From NCBI RefSeq assembly GCF_047948215.1, contig NC_134455.1, positions 344,434,997-344,498,996 of the forward strand: a stretch of DNA of 64,000 bases. Reading direction: 5' to 3'. Origin of the DNA: Lycorma delicatula (lineage: Eukaryota > Arthropoda > Insecta > Hemiptera > Fulgoridae). The notes under the pieces are model-generated. The model ran no database searches. It was not told the origin of the DNA and saw only the letters and a program-made list of their open reading frames with translations. Of the stretch, positions 12,264-24,024 are shown one piece after another. Numbering within the stretch: the first letter of the stretch is position 1; every line of letters starts with the position of its first letter. Made by a program: the position numbers and the translations under genes.

Positions 12264-13682
12264 ATGGAAGGAAAAATAAGGCCTCCCCCACCCCGTTCTC
12301 CCACCCCGGAACTGTCCGACGGTGGAGAGGAAAGCGGGTCCGGCGCTAGGAAGCGCCAGAAACGCCGGAACTCCGCGCCTCCCATGGAGGCGGAGCCCGT
12401 AGCGGGCTGCAGCAAGGCTGCAGCAGCCGCCAACCCGCAGGCTGATGATGGGGCCCCATCACAGCCTGCTACCGTCAGGCGGGAGAAAATCCCGCCAATT
12501 ATGCTGGACTGCCCTAAGGAGTGGCCAGCATTAGCGCGCGACATTAAGTCGCGTATCGGGGGACGCCTGGTGGCAAAAAGCACCGGGCTTTCCATCAGGC
12601 TGCAGCTGGGCAGCGAGGCAGATTACCGGGCGGTGCAGAGTTTCCTGCACTCCAAGGGAATCGCCTTCCACTCCTTCCAGCTCCCAAAGGATCGGGAGCT
12701 GAAGGTGGTTATACGGGGGATCCCCTATGGGGCTGCCCCGGAGGAAATAAGGGAGGAACTGACCTCCCTTGGCTATGAGGTAGTTTCAGCTAAGAAGCTC
12801 CTCACGAGGGACGGTCGGGAAACCCCGACCTGCCTTGTGGCCCTTAAAAGGACCCCTTCGGCCCGTACCATCTACGACCTTGGCAGTCTTTTTTACTGCA
12901 AGGTCGCAGTGACTGCATTTGTGTCACGAGGGGGGCCGCCCCAGTGCCACAGATGCCAAAAATTTGGACACTCGTCCAATTACTGCCAGAGGGCCCAGCA
13001 ATGCGTGAAGTGTGGTGGAAACCACGACACTTCTGCCTGCGTCAAGCCGCGTGAGGAACCAGCCTCATGCGTCAATTGCAAGGGGCCACATCCGGCCAAT
13101 TACAGGGGCTGCCCCTATTACAAGGAGCAGACAAATAAAGTCAAGGGACTTAAAAAGCCCGCGACTTTAGACGGCCGCAGCTGGGCCCGTGTTGCCGGTG
13201 GGGGAATATCAGCCCCCAAACCGGAGGTGCCGGCACCTGTGGCCAAGGCGGTGGTGAAAAAAGGGGAGGTACCCTCCCCAACACCCGCCAAGCCAAAACC
13301 GGCGGCGACCACCAAGAAGGTGGTAAAACAAAAGGCGGCGACAAAGCCGGCCCCGGCGAAGAAGGCCAAGCCTTCCTCGACGGGAAAGGCAAAGCCTGCT
13401 CCGGCTGGGAAGGCCAAGCAGGCTGTTAAAAACACCGCGGCCCCTGTGGCCCCGCGCCCCACCAAAAGGGCGGCCGCGCCAAAAGGCACCCCCAGCGGCA
13501 ATCCGAAACCGGCTACCCCGTTGGAGACCACTGGCAGGGACTTCCTGTCGCAGATGACAGTGAAGGATATCCTGCCAGATATCATGATGGTTTTGCCACG
13601 CCTGCTCCAGGCAAAATCTCTCAAGGACTGTATTCAGTCCTTAATAGAGTGCCTCATGACTGTACTGTCCAGGTATGGTTAG
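12264..13682 (+). CDS. E2 ORF1: Gag-like RNA-binding protein
   Basis: 472 residues, the nucleic-acid-binding ORF1 protein of a Jockey-type element, expected to coat element RNA. In order: a Pro/Ser-rich basic N-terminus (KRQKRRNS about 30-37); an RRM-like region about 145-220 (ELKVVIRGIPYGAAPEE); three zinc knuckles, C228-C231-H236-C241 (CHRCQKFGHSSNYC), C247-C250-H254-C259 and C269-C272-H276-C283; a Lys/Ala/Pro-rich tail about 315-425 strikingly like the histone H1 C-tail; and a hydrophobic helical end about 430-472. The stop overlaps the ORF2 ATG (ATGGTTAG), suggesting coupled translation or reinitiation. First ATG after a 483-nt 5' UTR. Confidence 0.93.
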   Translation: MEGKIRPPPPRSPTPELSDGGEESGSGARKRQKRRNSAPPMEAEPVAGCSKAAAAANPQADDGAPSQPATVRREKIPPIMLDCPKEWPALARDIKSRIGGRLVAKSTGLSIRLQLGSEADYRAVQSFLHSKGIAFHSFQLPKDRELKVVIRGIPYGAAPEEIREELTSLGYEVVSAKKLLTRDGRETPTCLVALKRTPSARTIYDLGSLFYCKVAVTAFVSRGGPPQCHRCQKFGHSSNYCQRAQQCVKCGGNHDTSACVKPREEPASCVNCKGPHPANYRGCPYYKEQTNKVKGLKKPATLDGRSWARVAGGGISAPKPEVPAPVAKAVVKKGEVPSPTPAKPKPAATTKKVVKQKAATKPAPAKKAKPSSTGKAKPAPAGKAKQAVKNTAAPVAPRPTKRAAAPKGTPSGNPKPATPLETTGRDFLSQMTVKDILPDIMMVLPRLLQAKSLKDCIQSLIECLMTVLSRYG

Positions 13683-16380
13683 GCCCACCCTCAGACTCTT
13701 GCAGTGGAACGCCAACTCAGTAGTAGGCCGGAAGGAGGAACTATGCCGTCTGGCCGAGGATCTACTGATAGACGTGATACTGTTGTCTGAGACGTGCTTG
13801 AACCCAAACAAGCAACTGACCCTTCGGAACTATTTTACATATAGGACGGATAGGCCAGTTCGACCCGGATCTCACTCCTCTGGAGGAACTGCGGTTTTAG
13901 TCCACAGACGCCACATGCATACGCGCGTTGTTCTTCATACAAACGTGATGGAGCAAACGTGTGTGCATGTGGAGCATCTGGGCACGGTGTATCGGCTGGT
14001 TTCGGCTTATAGCAAGCCGAACGACGCGGTAACCGGCGCAGATCTGGATGCCGTGCTGGAAAATTGGGATGGGCCCATGATACTCATGGGCGACCTCAAT
14101 GCCAAACACGTGTCATGGAACAGCAATCTGACAAATCCAAATGGCAGATTGCTGTACGAAAGGGCGAGAGCCCGCCGCTTGGTCGTCGTAGGCCCTGAGG
14201 TGCCCACGTTCGTGCATCGCTCAGGCAGATCTAGGCCTGACGTGCTGGATATCGCAGTCATGAAGGGGGGTACCCTCCCATTCATGATTGAAACGATAGA
14301 AGACCTCAGCTCGGACCATTCCCCTGTCCTGTTGGAACTAGGTCAGGCAGGGGGTGGCCGAGATCCCCCGCCTATACCCCGAAGGTCAGTTAACTGGAAA
14401 AGGTTCTACGAAACCCTCCAGCGGGAGTACAGGCCGGTAAATCCTGAGCTCCTGAACACCCCGGAGGAAATCGACGACACTGTCGGGCGCGTCACGTCGT
14501 CAATGACCGAGGCCCTGGCAGGCAGCTCATCGGCCAAGACTCGAGCAGTTGTTCGAAACGACCTCCCTCCTCATATCTCCGAAGCCATAACGGAGAAACG
14601 ACGATTGAGGAGGAGATATCGAATCACCCTGTCCCCCGCTGATAAGCGGGCCTTTTATAATCAAACGGACAGGGTAAAACAACTGCTAAAAAGCCATCGA
14701 GAGGATTCGTGGAACGAATACCTCGCCTCGGTCTCTGACGACATCTCCTCGGTGTTCAGGTTGAACAGGAGACTGCGAGAAGGGAAGAAGCCTCGCCATC
14801 CGGTTGTGGGGCAGCGAGGTTTTCTTGCATACTCGGAGGCGGAGAGGGCCGAGGTATTCGCCGATACCTTGGAGGAGCAGTTCACTCCAAACCCCCCTCC
14901 CTCCCCGAACGACGAGCACACAACCGAGGTGGAATCCTTTCTTGTAGATTATTTCTCACAGGTGGAGGACGCCCCTCTAGAGATTGACCAAGTCACTGAA
15001 GCGGAAGTTTCCGCAGCCATTAAGGCCACAAGCCCCGACAAGGCCCCGGGTGTCGACGGGATCAGCGCCCGTGCATTCCGGAACATACCGGCCTCCGTGA
15101 TTACGGCAATTTCGGTGATATTCACGTCCATTTTGTACGTTGGATATTTCCCGAATTGTTGGAAAACGGCCAAAGTCGTATGTTTACCCAAACCGGGGAA
15201 AAGTTTACTTTTCCCACGGAATTATAGGCCAATCTCCCTGTTACCGGTATTGTCTAAGTTGTTCGAGAGGATTTTTCTCGAAAAACTGAGGCGATACATG
15301 GAGGGAGAAGTGCGGCCCGAGCAATTTGGGTTCAGGGAGGGTCACTCAACTACCCTCCAACTGGTAAAAATAATAGATGACCTTGTCGGAGGCCTGAACA
15401 GGAAACGGGTGACTGCAGCCGTTTTTCTGGATGTGGCCAAGGCCTTTGACAAAGTTTGGCATAGCGGGCTGCTTTATAAGCTAGCGCGATCGGCGATCCC
15501 GTACCGCTATGTCAGACTGATGCGGTCATATCTACTAGACCGACATTTTGTCGTGCGCGTAGGGGAAACGATTTCCTCTACCAGAGAAATAGCCGCTGGG
15601 GTTCCCCAAGGAGCAGTACTTTCCCCGTTCATGTACACTTTGTACGTGAACGATATGCCGCTGTCGGAAGGGGTCAAAACGGCCCTTTACGCAGACGACA
15701 CGGCATATTTCTACGAATCCGCAAATGTGGATTACGCGGTCCGGAGGCTCCAAAGGCAGCTGGACTTAGTGGAACCGTGGCTCGACATGTGGAGAATCAG
15801 GGTCAACGGTGAAAAATCGGTGGCCGTGATGTTCACATGCAAGACACGAAAACCGACCAGAGAGCTGGAAATCTCAGGGGAGAAAATCCCTTTTGAGAAA
15901 ACAGTTAAGTACCTGGGGGTGGTGTTGGACAGGCGGCTTACCTTCGACGAGCATGTCAATTATGCGACCCGAAGGGCTAAGGCCGCCAGAGCCTCGCTAT
16001 ACCCAGTGCTGAACAGTGCCAGCCCGTACCCACTGGCAACTAAGCTGCTCATTTTTCGGCTGTACGTACTGCCGATTCTAACATATGCTTACCCGGCATG
16101 GGGGGCAGTGTTGAGCTCCTCGCTTCAAAAGAAGATCGAGGCCGTCCAAAACATAGCGTTGCGGACGATCTTTGGAGCTCCGTGGTTCGTCAGGAACGCC
16201 ACTCTCCGATCTGATGCGAGATTTCAATCCGTGTCCGAGGTGGGGGTGGCGCAGGCGCGCAGACTGTTCGGGAGAGCGGCTGTGTCCGAACACAGTCATC
16301 TTCGGGACATCTGCAGAGAGGACCCAACTCCGACAGGTGTAAGGAAGCGGCCTCACGCCGTACTGGACGAACCACCGTGA
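13675..16380 (+). CDS. E2 ORF2: APE endonuclease-reverse transcriptase
   Basis: 901 residues, the enzyme for target-primed reverse transcription. The N-terminal apurinic-type endonuclease shows QWNAN (10-14), the catalytic-type Glu39 (LLSET), MGDLNAKH with D140/N142, and SDHSP with D214/H215. The RT spans about 450-720: PDKAPGVDGISARAF, YRPISLLPVLSKLFE, EQFGFREGHSTT, FLDVAKAFDKVWH, GVPQGAVLSPF and the YADD active site at about 672-675. The C-terminal part (LPILTYAYPAWG) is usual in Jockey/R1-type enzymes; I see no RNase H motif and no C-terminal CCHC. All catalytic residues are present. The endonuclease would set the unusual target choice. Confidence 0.95.
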   Translation: MVRPTLRLLQWNANSVVGRKEELCRLAEDLLIDVILLSETCLNPNKQLTLRNYFTYRTDRPVRPGSHSSGGTAVLVHRRHMHTRVVLHTNVMEQTCVHVEHLGTVYRLVSAYSKPNDAVTGADLDAVLENWDGPMILMGDLNAKHVSWNSNLTNPNGRLLYERARARRLVVVGPEVPTFVHRSGRSRPDVLDIAVMKGGTLPFMIETIEDLSSDHSPVLLELGQAGGGRDPPPIPRRSVNWKRFYETLQREYRPVNPELLNTPEEIDDTVGRVTSSMTEALAGSSSAKTRAVVRNDLPPHISEAITEKRRLRRRYRITLSPADKRAFYNQTDRVKQLLKSHREDSWNEYLASVSDDISSVFRLNRRLREGKKPRHPVVGQRGFLAYSEAERAEVFADTLEEQFTPNPPPSPNDEHTTEVESFLVDYFSQVEDAPLEIDQVTEAEVSAAIKATSPDKAPGVDGISARAFRNIPASVITAISVIFTSILYVGYFPNCWKTAKVVCLPKPGKSLLFPRNYRPISLLPVLSKLFERIFLEKLRRYMEGEVRPEQFGFREGHSTTLQLVKIIDDLVGGLNRKRVTAAVFLDVAKAFDKVWHSGLLYKLARSAIPYRYVRLMRSYLLDRHFVVRVGETISSTREIAAGVPQGAVLSPFMYTLYVNDMPLSEGVKTALYADDTAYFYESANVDYAVRRLQRQLDLVEPWLDMWRIRVNGEKSVAVMFTCKTRKPTRELEISGEKIPFEKTVKYLGVVLDRRLTFDEHVNYATRRAKAARASLYPVLNSASPYPLATKLLIFRLYVLPILTYAYPAWGAVLSSSLQKKIEAVQNIALRTIFGAPWFVRNATLRSDARFQSVSEVGVAQARRLFGRAAVSEHSHLRDICREDPTPTGVRKRPHAVLDEPP

Positions 16381-16567
16381 TGGTGCGGTGCGGTAGCCGA
16401 AAATCGACAAACCAGGCTTAGGGGCCTCCATATCGCATGAGCCATAAACGGAATAGTGCGTCAGACGCGTTTCCGGGGTCGCGAGTGATTAGTTTTTCGC
16501 GAGTTATATAATTTGAAGACTTCAAATACGGTAAGTCGCGCATACAACAAAAACGCGGTCTAAATTT

Positions 16568-16569
<2 letters not shown>

Positions 16570-16621
<52 letters not shown>
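16570..16621 (+). repeat. E2 poly(T) tract 1
   Basis: About 52 T on the element sense strand, followed by CGTGTGT...CTCTTGTTTCAG. GTAAGT lies upstream at about 16531. The matching tract is about 84 T in E3 (33347-33430) and 35 in E4 (42495-42529). Confidence 0.9.
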
Positions 16622-16726
16622 CGCGTGTGTTTTGTTCTGTTTCTCTTGTTTCAGAAACGGGAGAAACGTGGATGTGGAACGACTCGACGTGCCGTCTCAT
16701 CCCGCCAGCCGAAAGAAAGTTATAAT

Positions 16727-16731
<5 letters not shown>

Positions 16732-16806
<75 letters not shown>
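16732..16806 (+). repeat. E2 poly(T) tract 2
   Basis: About 75 T, followed by CGTGTGTGTGTTCTG...TGTTGCAG, clearly related to the sequence after tract 1, so the T-tract plus CAG module is duplicated. About 55 T in E3 (33541-33595) and 53 in E4 (42335-42387). Confidence 0.9.
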
Positions 16807-17074
16807 CTTTCCGTGTGTGTGTTCTGTTTCTTCTGTTGCAGATACCAACAGCCACCACAAAACAAATGGTTTCTTCACTGCGGCCACGCGGTCCCCCCAA
16901 CCCCTTCTCAGACACACGTGTGTCTGAAGGTTAATAATTACGTGGAGTGAATAATTACTGTTTACTTCTTCCACAAAAATCGCCGCCCCAAAACCGCGAT
17001 CGCGAATAGGTATCACCATTTGTAAGTTCCCTATTACCTTCCTTTCCTTGCAAGAAAGAAGAAAGAGGGAACGA

Positions 17075-17190
17075 GCCCAGCAGCCATCAGCCCAGCAGTC
17101 GCAAGCCCAGCAGCCACCTGCCCAGCAGCCACCGGCCCAGCAGCCACCTGCCCAGCAGCCACCTGCCCAGCAGCGACCTGCCCAGCAGCC
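17075..17190 (+). repeat. E2 3' UTR 15-bp minisatellite
   Basis: Tandem CAGCAGCCACCTGCC units (would read QQPPA). About 116 bp here, about 146 bp in E3 (33865-34010, two more units), about 117 bp in E4 (41956-42072). Confidence 0.88.
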
Positions 17191-17216
17191 ACTGACAGCA
17201 CAGAAGAGCGAAGAAA

Positions 17217-17310
17217 CCTGCACTTTCCCCCGTTCAGCCCTTCGGGGCTCGGGATTTACAAGGTTAACGGTATGTAACTTCGGTTACTACCAATTCTTGG
17301 AAAGTGCAGG
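17217..17310 (+). ncRNA. Candidate structured RNA domain in element 3' UTR (E2)
   Basis: A 12-bp closing helix, CCTGCACTTTCC (17217-17228) with GGAAAGTGCAGG (17299-17310). Inside are an outer CCGTT/AACGG helix (17230-17234/17266-17270) enclosing the hairpin AGCCC-TTCG-GGGCT (17236-17249), and a second hairpin GTAAC-TTCG-GTTAC (17274-17287) with flanking GGTA/TACC pairing. All helices are preserved in E3 and E4, and the observed differences fall between them. A role as RT recognition site, stability element or translation element is inference. Confidence 0.7.
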
Positions 17311-17932
17311 CCAAAGAAGAAAGAAGAGGTCTTCGGGAGAAGAAGAGGGAGAAGATGAAGAAGAAGGAAGACCAGCCACTCGTCTCAACATCACGGACTG
17401 GAGTCCGGAACAGAGCCCAGCAGAGATGCGTCCTGAAGGGCAGCCATACCAGAAGCGGATGAAGAGCTTCTTAACAACCTCTCCTAATTCAAACTTACAA
17501 TCAGGCCAAATAACCCAGCAATTGCGACTCCTCCGGAAAAGGGGACGCATTGCTCCCTCCTCACAGATAGTGCCCCGTTGTGGCGTATTCCTGCTAGCCT
17601 ATTAAAGAGTTAGCACCGAAAGGACTTCAGTGGACGGTCTGAAGGGGAATTACGTCGGGAGGACAGGCTTTATAAGCCTAGCCTTCCGCGGTCGGCCCAT
17701 AAAATGGGTTCGGTAACGCTGGTATAACAACGGAATTGGAATGCAATTAAATCCGTCTTAAATTCACTATAATAATAATATACAAAAATTGAAAAATAAG
17801 AACCGAGACTAAAAGTGACCCTTTTAAAAACAAGCCCGATTAGAAAGATCCAGCAGCAAGGGACTCTGTCCAGGCTCTGCGATAAAGTAGGGAGTAATAG
17901 ACTCCTGCCAACTTTGCATTCCATTCCATTCC

Positions 17933-17944
17933 ACGGCGGCTTCA
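17933..17944 (+). repeat. E2 target-site duplication, right copy
   Basis: ACGGCGGCTTCA, matching 11769-11780. It follows the (ATTCC)n tail directly and continues into the native H4 leader GATCGACTG. Confidence 0.95.
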
Positions 17945-17999
17945 GATCGACTGACCTGCTCGCTGAGAAACAAGTTTTTTGCTCGTCATTTGAAGTTAA

Positions 18000-18320
<321 letters not shown>

Positions 18321-18357
18321 GCGGTCACCGTTCCCGCTGGTCTACGAATATTAAAAC

Positions 18358-18373
18358 GGCCCTTTTAAGGGCC
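18358..18373 (+). terminator. Histone mRNA 3' stem-loop, H4 unit 2
   Basis: GGCCCTTTTAAGGGCC, GAGGTT 13 nt downstream. An E2 read-through RNA would also end here. Confidence 0.95.
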
Positions 18374-19222
18374 ACCCACCAACCAAGAGGTTAATAAAAT
18401 AGTAGTCTTATCTTTATGTGTAAATCATCATCAACTAAGAAGAAGAATTAATTTGATGATACAATTTACTTTTACCTTACCTGTGAGATAAAATATTTGT
18501 TTGACTGGCAGCAAAAGAGAGAGAGAGAGAAAAAAAGAAGTATATATATGTATGATGATTGATGATGTGTGTGTGTGTGTACTTTTTTTTTTACTTTTAA
18601 GATTTAAAATGAATTAATCCGCGTGTAGGTTTTTTATATCCATGTGGATCGTCGTCAGAACACTACTTACTACTAAGGAAGAGAGAGAAATTTACAATAA
18701 CTACTACATTTTGTACTTGTGTTTGTTGTTGAGCTTACGAAAATTGAAGAAGGAAGGTACACAAGCAATACAACTTCTTAGTTAGTTAGTAGTAGTAGTA
18801 GTAGTAGTATACTGTACGATGTGTTGTTGTTAACTTCCCATTCAATATAATATGATTGATTGATTTTCTTCTTTTTTTTTTTTTTTGTATTCATTCCCTT
18901 GGACGGACCGGCCGGTGTGAACGGTGATTAAAAATAAATAGCATGCCGCATTCGTGCATATATATATATATATATATGTTTGGGACCTCAACAGGTTCGT
19001 AGCGGTTAAAAAGTACGTTCTCACCAGGACCTACCTTACAACCTCTATTATTATACTAACTATGTATGTAGGGGGGAAATTAATTTAAATGTGTATGTAT
19101 TATTTATATGTATGTATCCACATCCACCCAACTGTGTGTTGTTTTACTTTAAAAGAATTTAATCATCATTTATGCACGCCAGTTCAACAAGCCTTTTTTT
19201 TTTAAACCTTTTCAAACATGGT

Positions 19223-19238
19223 GGCCCTTAAAAGGGCC
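19223..19238 (-). terminator. Histone mRNA 3' stem-loop, H2A unit 2
   Basis: Minus-strand GGCCCTTTTAAGGGCC, AAGGTT downstream. Confidence 0.95.
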
Positions 19239-19295
19239 GTTTTAATTTGTCTGACGATTGTTTGTGAAGTATCGGACCGGTGATTAGAGCGCTTC

Positions 19296-20104
<809 letters not shown>

Positions 20105-20476
20105 ATGCCACCTAAGACCAGCGGTAAAGCGGCCAAGAAGGCCGGCAAGGCGCAAAAGAACATCGCCAAGGGAGACAAGAAAAAGAAACGCAAGAGGAAG
20201 GAAAGCTACGCGGTGTACATCTACAAAGTGTTGAAGCAGGTCCATCCTGACACCGGCATCTCCTCTAAGGCGATGAGCATCATGAACAGCTTCGTTAACG
20301 ATATATTCGAGCGCATCGCGGCCGAGGCTTCCAGGCTCGCCCACTACAACAAGCGGTCCACAATCACCAGCAGGGAGATCCAGACCGCCGTACGGCTTCT
20401 GTTGCCCGGTGAATTGGCCAAACACGCTGTCAGCGAAGGCACCAAGGCCGTAACCAAATACACGAGCTCTAAGTAA
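20105..20476 (+). CDS. H2B: Histone H2B (unit 2)
   Basis: 123 residues, same as unit 1, with an intact promoter. Confidence 0.99.
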   Translation: MPPKTSGKAAKKAGKAQKNIAKGDKKKKRKRKESYAVYIYKVLKQVHPDTGISSKAMSIMNSFVNDIFERIAAEASRLAHYNKRSTITSREIQTAVRLLLPGELAKHAVSEGTKAVTKYTSSK

Positions 20477-20519
20477 GCGGATGGAGCTGGTTACAATAGG
20501 CCATGTACTAAATATAAAC

Positions 20520-20535
20520 GGCCCTTTTAAGGGCC
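20520..20535 (+). terminator. Histone mRNA 3' stem-loop, H2B unit 2
   Basis: GGCCCTTTTAAGGGCC, GAGGTT 14 nt downstream. Confidence 0.95.
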
Positions 20536-21282
20536 ACCACATTATAATTGAGGTTAAAAACATTTTGGTTCTTTGCTTATTGTACAGGCATATAAATTGC
20601 TTTTTTATGTACATAAATAATAAAATGTATGTACTCCGTAACACGAGATATGTAAATAGAAAAAGAAAAAACATTTTCCTTACCTTACTATTGCAGTTTT
20701 CCTTTAAGGTAAAAAAAAAAAAATGAACAAATGTGTAAGTGTAATTAAAACGCTTCGTTACCATGGTTTCAGGGGGGGGAGGGAAATTCACACATCTTGC
20801 CCAAAGCAAAGAACGCAACAAATAATGTTTTTAACCTCAATTATAATTTGCGAAAAAAATTTATTTTCTGGCGCCGGCCTACGTTGCAGTTGTTGACTCA
20901 AAATGAAGAAATTGCATGTATACTGAGCTATCTGGAAAAAAATGTTGATATCGGCAGGCATTATACCGCACCAACAACTCAAACACCCCCCACCGCCCGC
21001 TATCCGCGAAAAAAAAAACCGCCGCAAACCAGAAAATCATTTCACTTGACATATTATTATTACTTACCCATCACACACACACACACAGGGAATGACCTTG
21101 AGGTAGGGGCGGTTGTCGAGTGAGTGGTAGCGCGTGCGCGCCATTGCACAAAATACACACTAACAAACGGGATGATAGATTCCGGTTACTTTTCAAAATC
21201 CAACTAACTACTACTGCTCCTCCTCCTCCTCCTCCTCCTCTTCTTCTTCTTTCTTCACCGCCTACTACTACTACTACTACTG

Positions 21283-21335
<53 letters not shown>

Positions 21336-22332
21336 GCTACTCATCTTCATCATAATACTGTTTCATTTTTTTTTTTTTTTGTGTTTTGCAAGCCGTTACT
21401 TACATAACGGCAAAGCATAGCTGATTTTCTAATAATTAGACTGCTTTCCTGAATTTAGATTAATCGATTTCCTGAACTTGTACATTAAAAGAGAGATTGA
21501 TTACTGATGTGTAAAACAAAAACAAAAAAAATCGTAAAAAATAACTTTAATTACATACAAATTGATCTATTTATCAAATAAATTCAATTTAAGTGCTCGT
21601 ATAATAGAAGTGACCATAAATGTTCCGCTAAGTTTTCATTTTATTTACTTTCCATGAAACCTGGCATAGACTCGCGTGGATGGGGCAATTCGCTGGTTGG
21701 TAAAGGGGTTTGGGGTCAATATCTGCATGTGGTGGGGCACATAATTTCCTTTGGGTAAATTAAACAAAAAAAAAAAAATTCAACCGACCAGAATTTATAT
21801 TATAAAATGGAGTTTTTTATTTTGTAAGATTTTTTAATATACTATCTTTCTCCAATATTCAAGAATAACCAACCAATGCTAGGAGAAAGTGAATAAAAAC
21901 AACTTTGTTGTCATCACGTCGTTTCTTCTTCTTTTTTTTTTTTTTTCAGCGTTAATATTTTTAACACATTTCACAATAAATGGCGTTAATTTGCGTGATA
22001 TATATATATAATTGAAATATACCATTAACCGCTTTCATTTCACAACCGTCTTGTTTATGTCGCAGAGAACCCGGTTTAATTATGGTGAAAGCGATGAAGG
22101 CGCTGTATGCATAATTAGATTTAGGAAAATCTAATAAATATCAACCAACAAAAAAAAAGGTTATAAAAATTTATCCTAATGTGATATAGTATTTCAATAA
22201 ATAATTTTCATTTTTTCTTTCCAGGATATAAGAAAACGTTTCCACAACACCGCTAAAGATAATTAGATGAGATTTTCAGGGTACAACAACCACGTTACAA
22301 TACAACCCAACATGAGACATATTATTTAGCCT

Positions 22333-22398
<66 letters not shown>

Positions 22399-22564
22399 GT
22401 GAGTGAGTGAGTGAGTGAGTGGGAAAGAACGACCGAGTGAGTGAATGCCTGCGGTAGGTAGGGGCGGTCTTCTTATTATTTACTTTTTTTCTTATTAAAT
22501 TACATTTTATGATTTTATACTCCATGCAACGGCGAAATCTCCGAGTATCGGAACAAATGAAATC

Positions 22565-22656
<92 letters not shown>

Positions 22657-23098
22657 GTATATATAAAAAGACAAAAAAAATAAATAATAATAATAATAAA
22701 TAAAATTTCAACGGCTATTTCAATGAAATTCGGATCTTCGGTCGCATTTTTCCAAATGTACTTGGTGGCGGCGTAGTTATACGTATACAACCTGAAGTGA
22801 ATGTACCTTAAAATTACCGTACGGAAGGGGTCCGGGTACACTTAACTCTTGTTAACGTGAACGAAAACCGCGCGACCGACCGATCTTTAATTAAACGTGT
22901 ATTAAATGTACGCGGACAGCGAAAAAAAGAAAACACAAACTTAATGCAAAAGTGATTCGCGTCCGGTCGGTTAAGAGAGGCGGCCCGAATTTTTTTTTGG
23001 TTTTTTTTTTCTTTTCTTTCCCTCCCCGACGCTTTTTATTCGTAAGACATTAAGCCATTAACCTGTGCCCGTAAGCCTGCGCATGTACGTGTGTATGT

Positions 23099-23142
<44 letters not shown>

Positions 23143-24024
23143 GAGTGGGGCAGAAACCACCGGTTATATGTTTTGTATTTATGCAGAATTGTTGTATGTA
23201 CGTTTTTTGTTTTGTTTTTTTTTTTTTTTTAATTTGGATTTATATCTTTTTTGTTTTTCTTTCCAGCGCTCCTGTTAACGTCAAACACGTCCAAACGTCT
23301 ACACGTCTACAATCGTATGCTTGCATATCGCGCGTTGTGCAAACGGGTCGGCCGGCAGGAGTCTCTCTCTTCACTTCAGGCTAACGCAAAGCGTACGTAT
23401 AATTCGAGCTACTTTATTTTTATCCCACTCTTATTTTCCCCCAACGGTTGATGTTATAGAAAAACTGAAAGTTACCGTACGACCGTCATTAGTTTATATC
23501 CGTCAGATTAATAATAATCGCATAGAATCCGATGAAAACTATTACTGTGTATGAAAACAGTGATGGGGATGTTGTCTAACCGTCGTACTTTGACGCTCGG
23601 ACATATACATCGCAAAAAGATTGAATTCGCACACGTATCGTCGCAAAAACGAATCGAAAGAAACAACGGGATGTTTAACTTGGACGCGGGTGCTATATAC
23701 AAATATTGCCACCGGTATTTACGATTTTTAAACGGTTTTACGGCGGTGCGACCACGCCGGTTCGGGATGTGTCCGGGATTTCGGTACCATTTAAGCTCCC
23801 GTACGGGCTGAAATCTAACGTTTAGCTCGTCACTACTGCAGCCCGGAATGTCGTTTACGAAACCGAACCGTGTACGTCGATAAAGATCGCAAGTTAAAGG
23901 AGAAAACGCGCGCCGAACGAACGGTGTAAGCACGATTCAGTGATGGCCGGGGTGACGTGCTAGCAGCCAAAGTCGCTGCTCCCTTTAAAGTCCGCCAAAC
24001 TAACGTATATAGTAATAATTTTCC

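Larger units (their letters stand above)
11781..17932 (+). mobile_element. E2: full-length Jockey-like non-LTR retrotransposon at the H4 start site
   Basis: About 6.15 kb: a 483-nt 5' UTR, intact ORF1 (472 aa) and ORF2 (901 aa) overlapping by 8 nt, and a 1.55 kb 3' UTR ending in (ATTCC)n. It is flanked by a 12-bp target duplication. It is inserted in the sense direction immediately after the predicted +1 of H4, 33 bp from the start of the CATAAAAG box, so an H4-promoter transcript would begin at the element's first bases. Endonuclease plus RT, no LTRs and no evident RNase H domain after the RT point to the Jockey group. Both ORFs are open, so this copy may be active. Confidence 0.96.
16381..17932 (+). 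other. E2 3' UTR
   Basis: An unusually long 3' UTR (1.55 kb). It holds two long poly(T) tracts each followed by an intron-3'-end-like CAG, a 15-bp CAGCAGCCACCTGCC minisatellite, a multi-helix RNA domain (17217-17310), short terminal hairpins (AGGCTTTATAAGCCT near 17667) and the terminal (ATTCC)n. No AATAAA is seen near the end. An open frame at 17048-17605 is not preserved in the other copies, so the region is treated as noncoding. Confidence 0.75.
18321..19295. other. H4-H2A convergent spacer, unit 2
   Basis: 975 bp, near-identical to unit 1 except one extra TG near 18565. No gene. Confidence 0.85.

Noticed and set aside
16697..16915. Poly-lysine frames over the poly(T)/poly(A) tracts (E2, E3, E4)
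   Set aside because: Homopolymer artefacts on the strand opposite the element.
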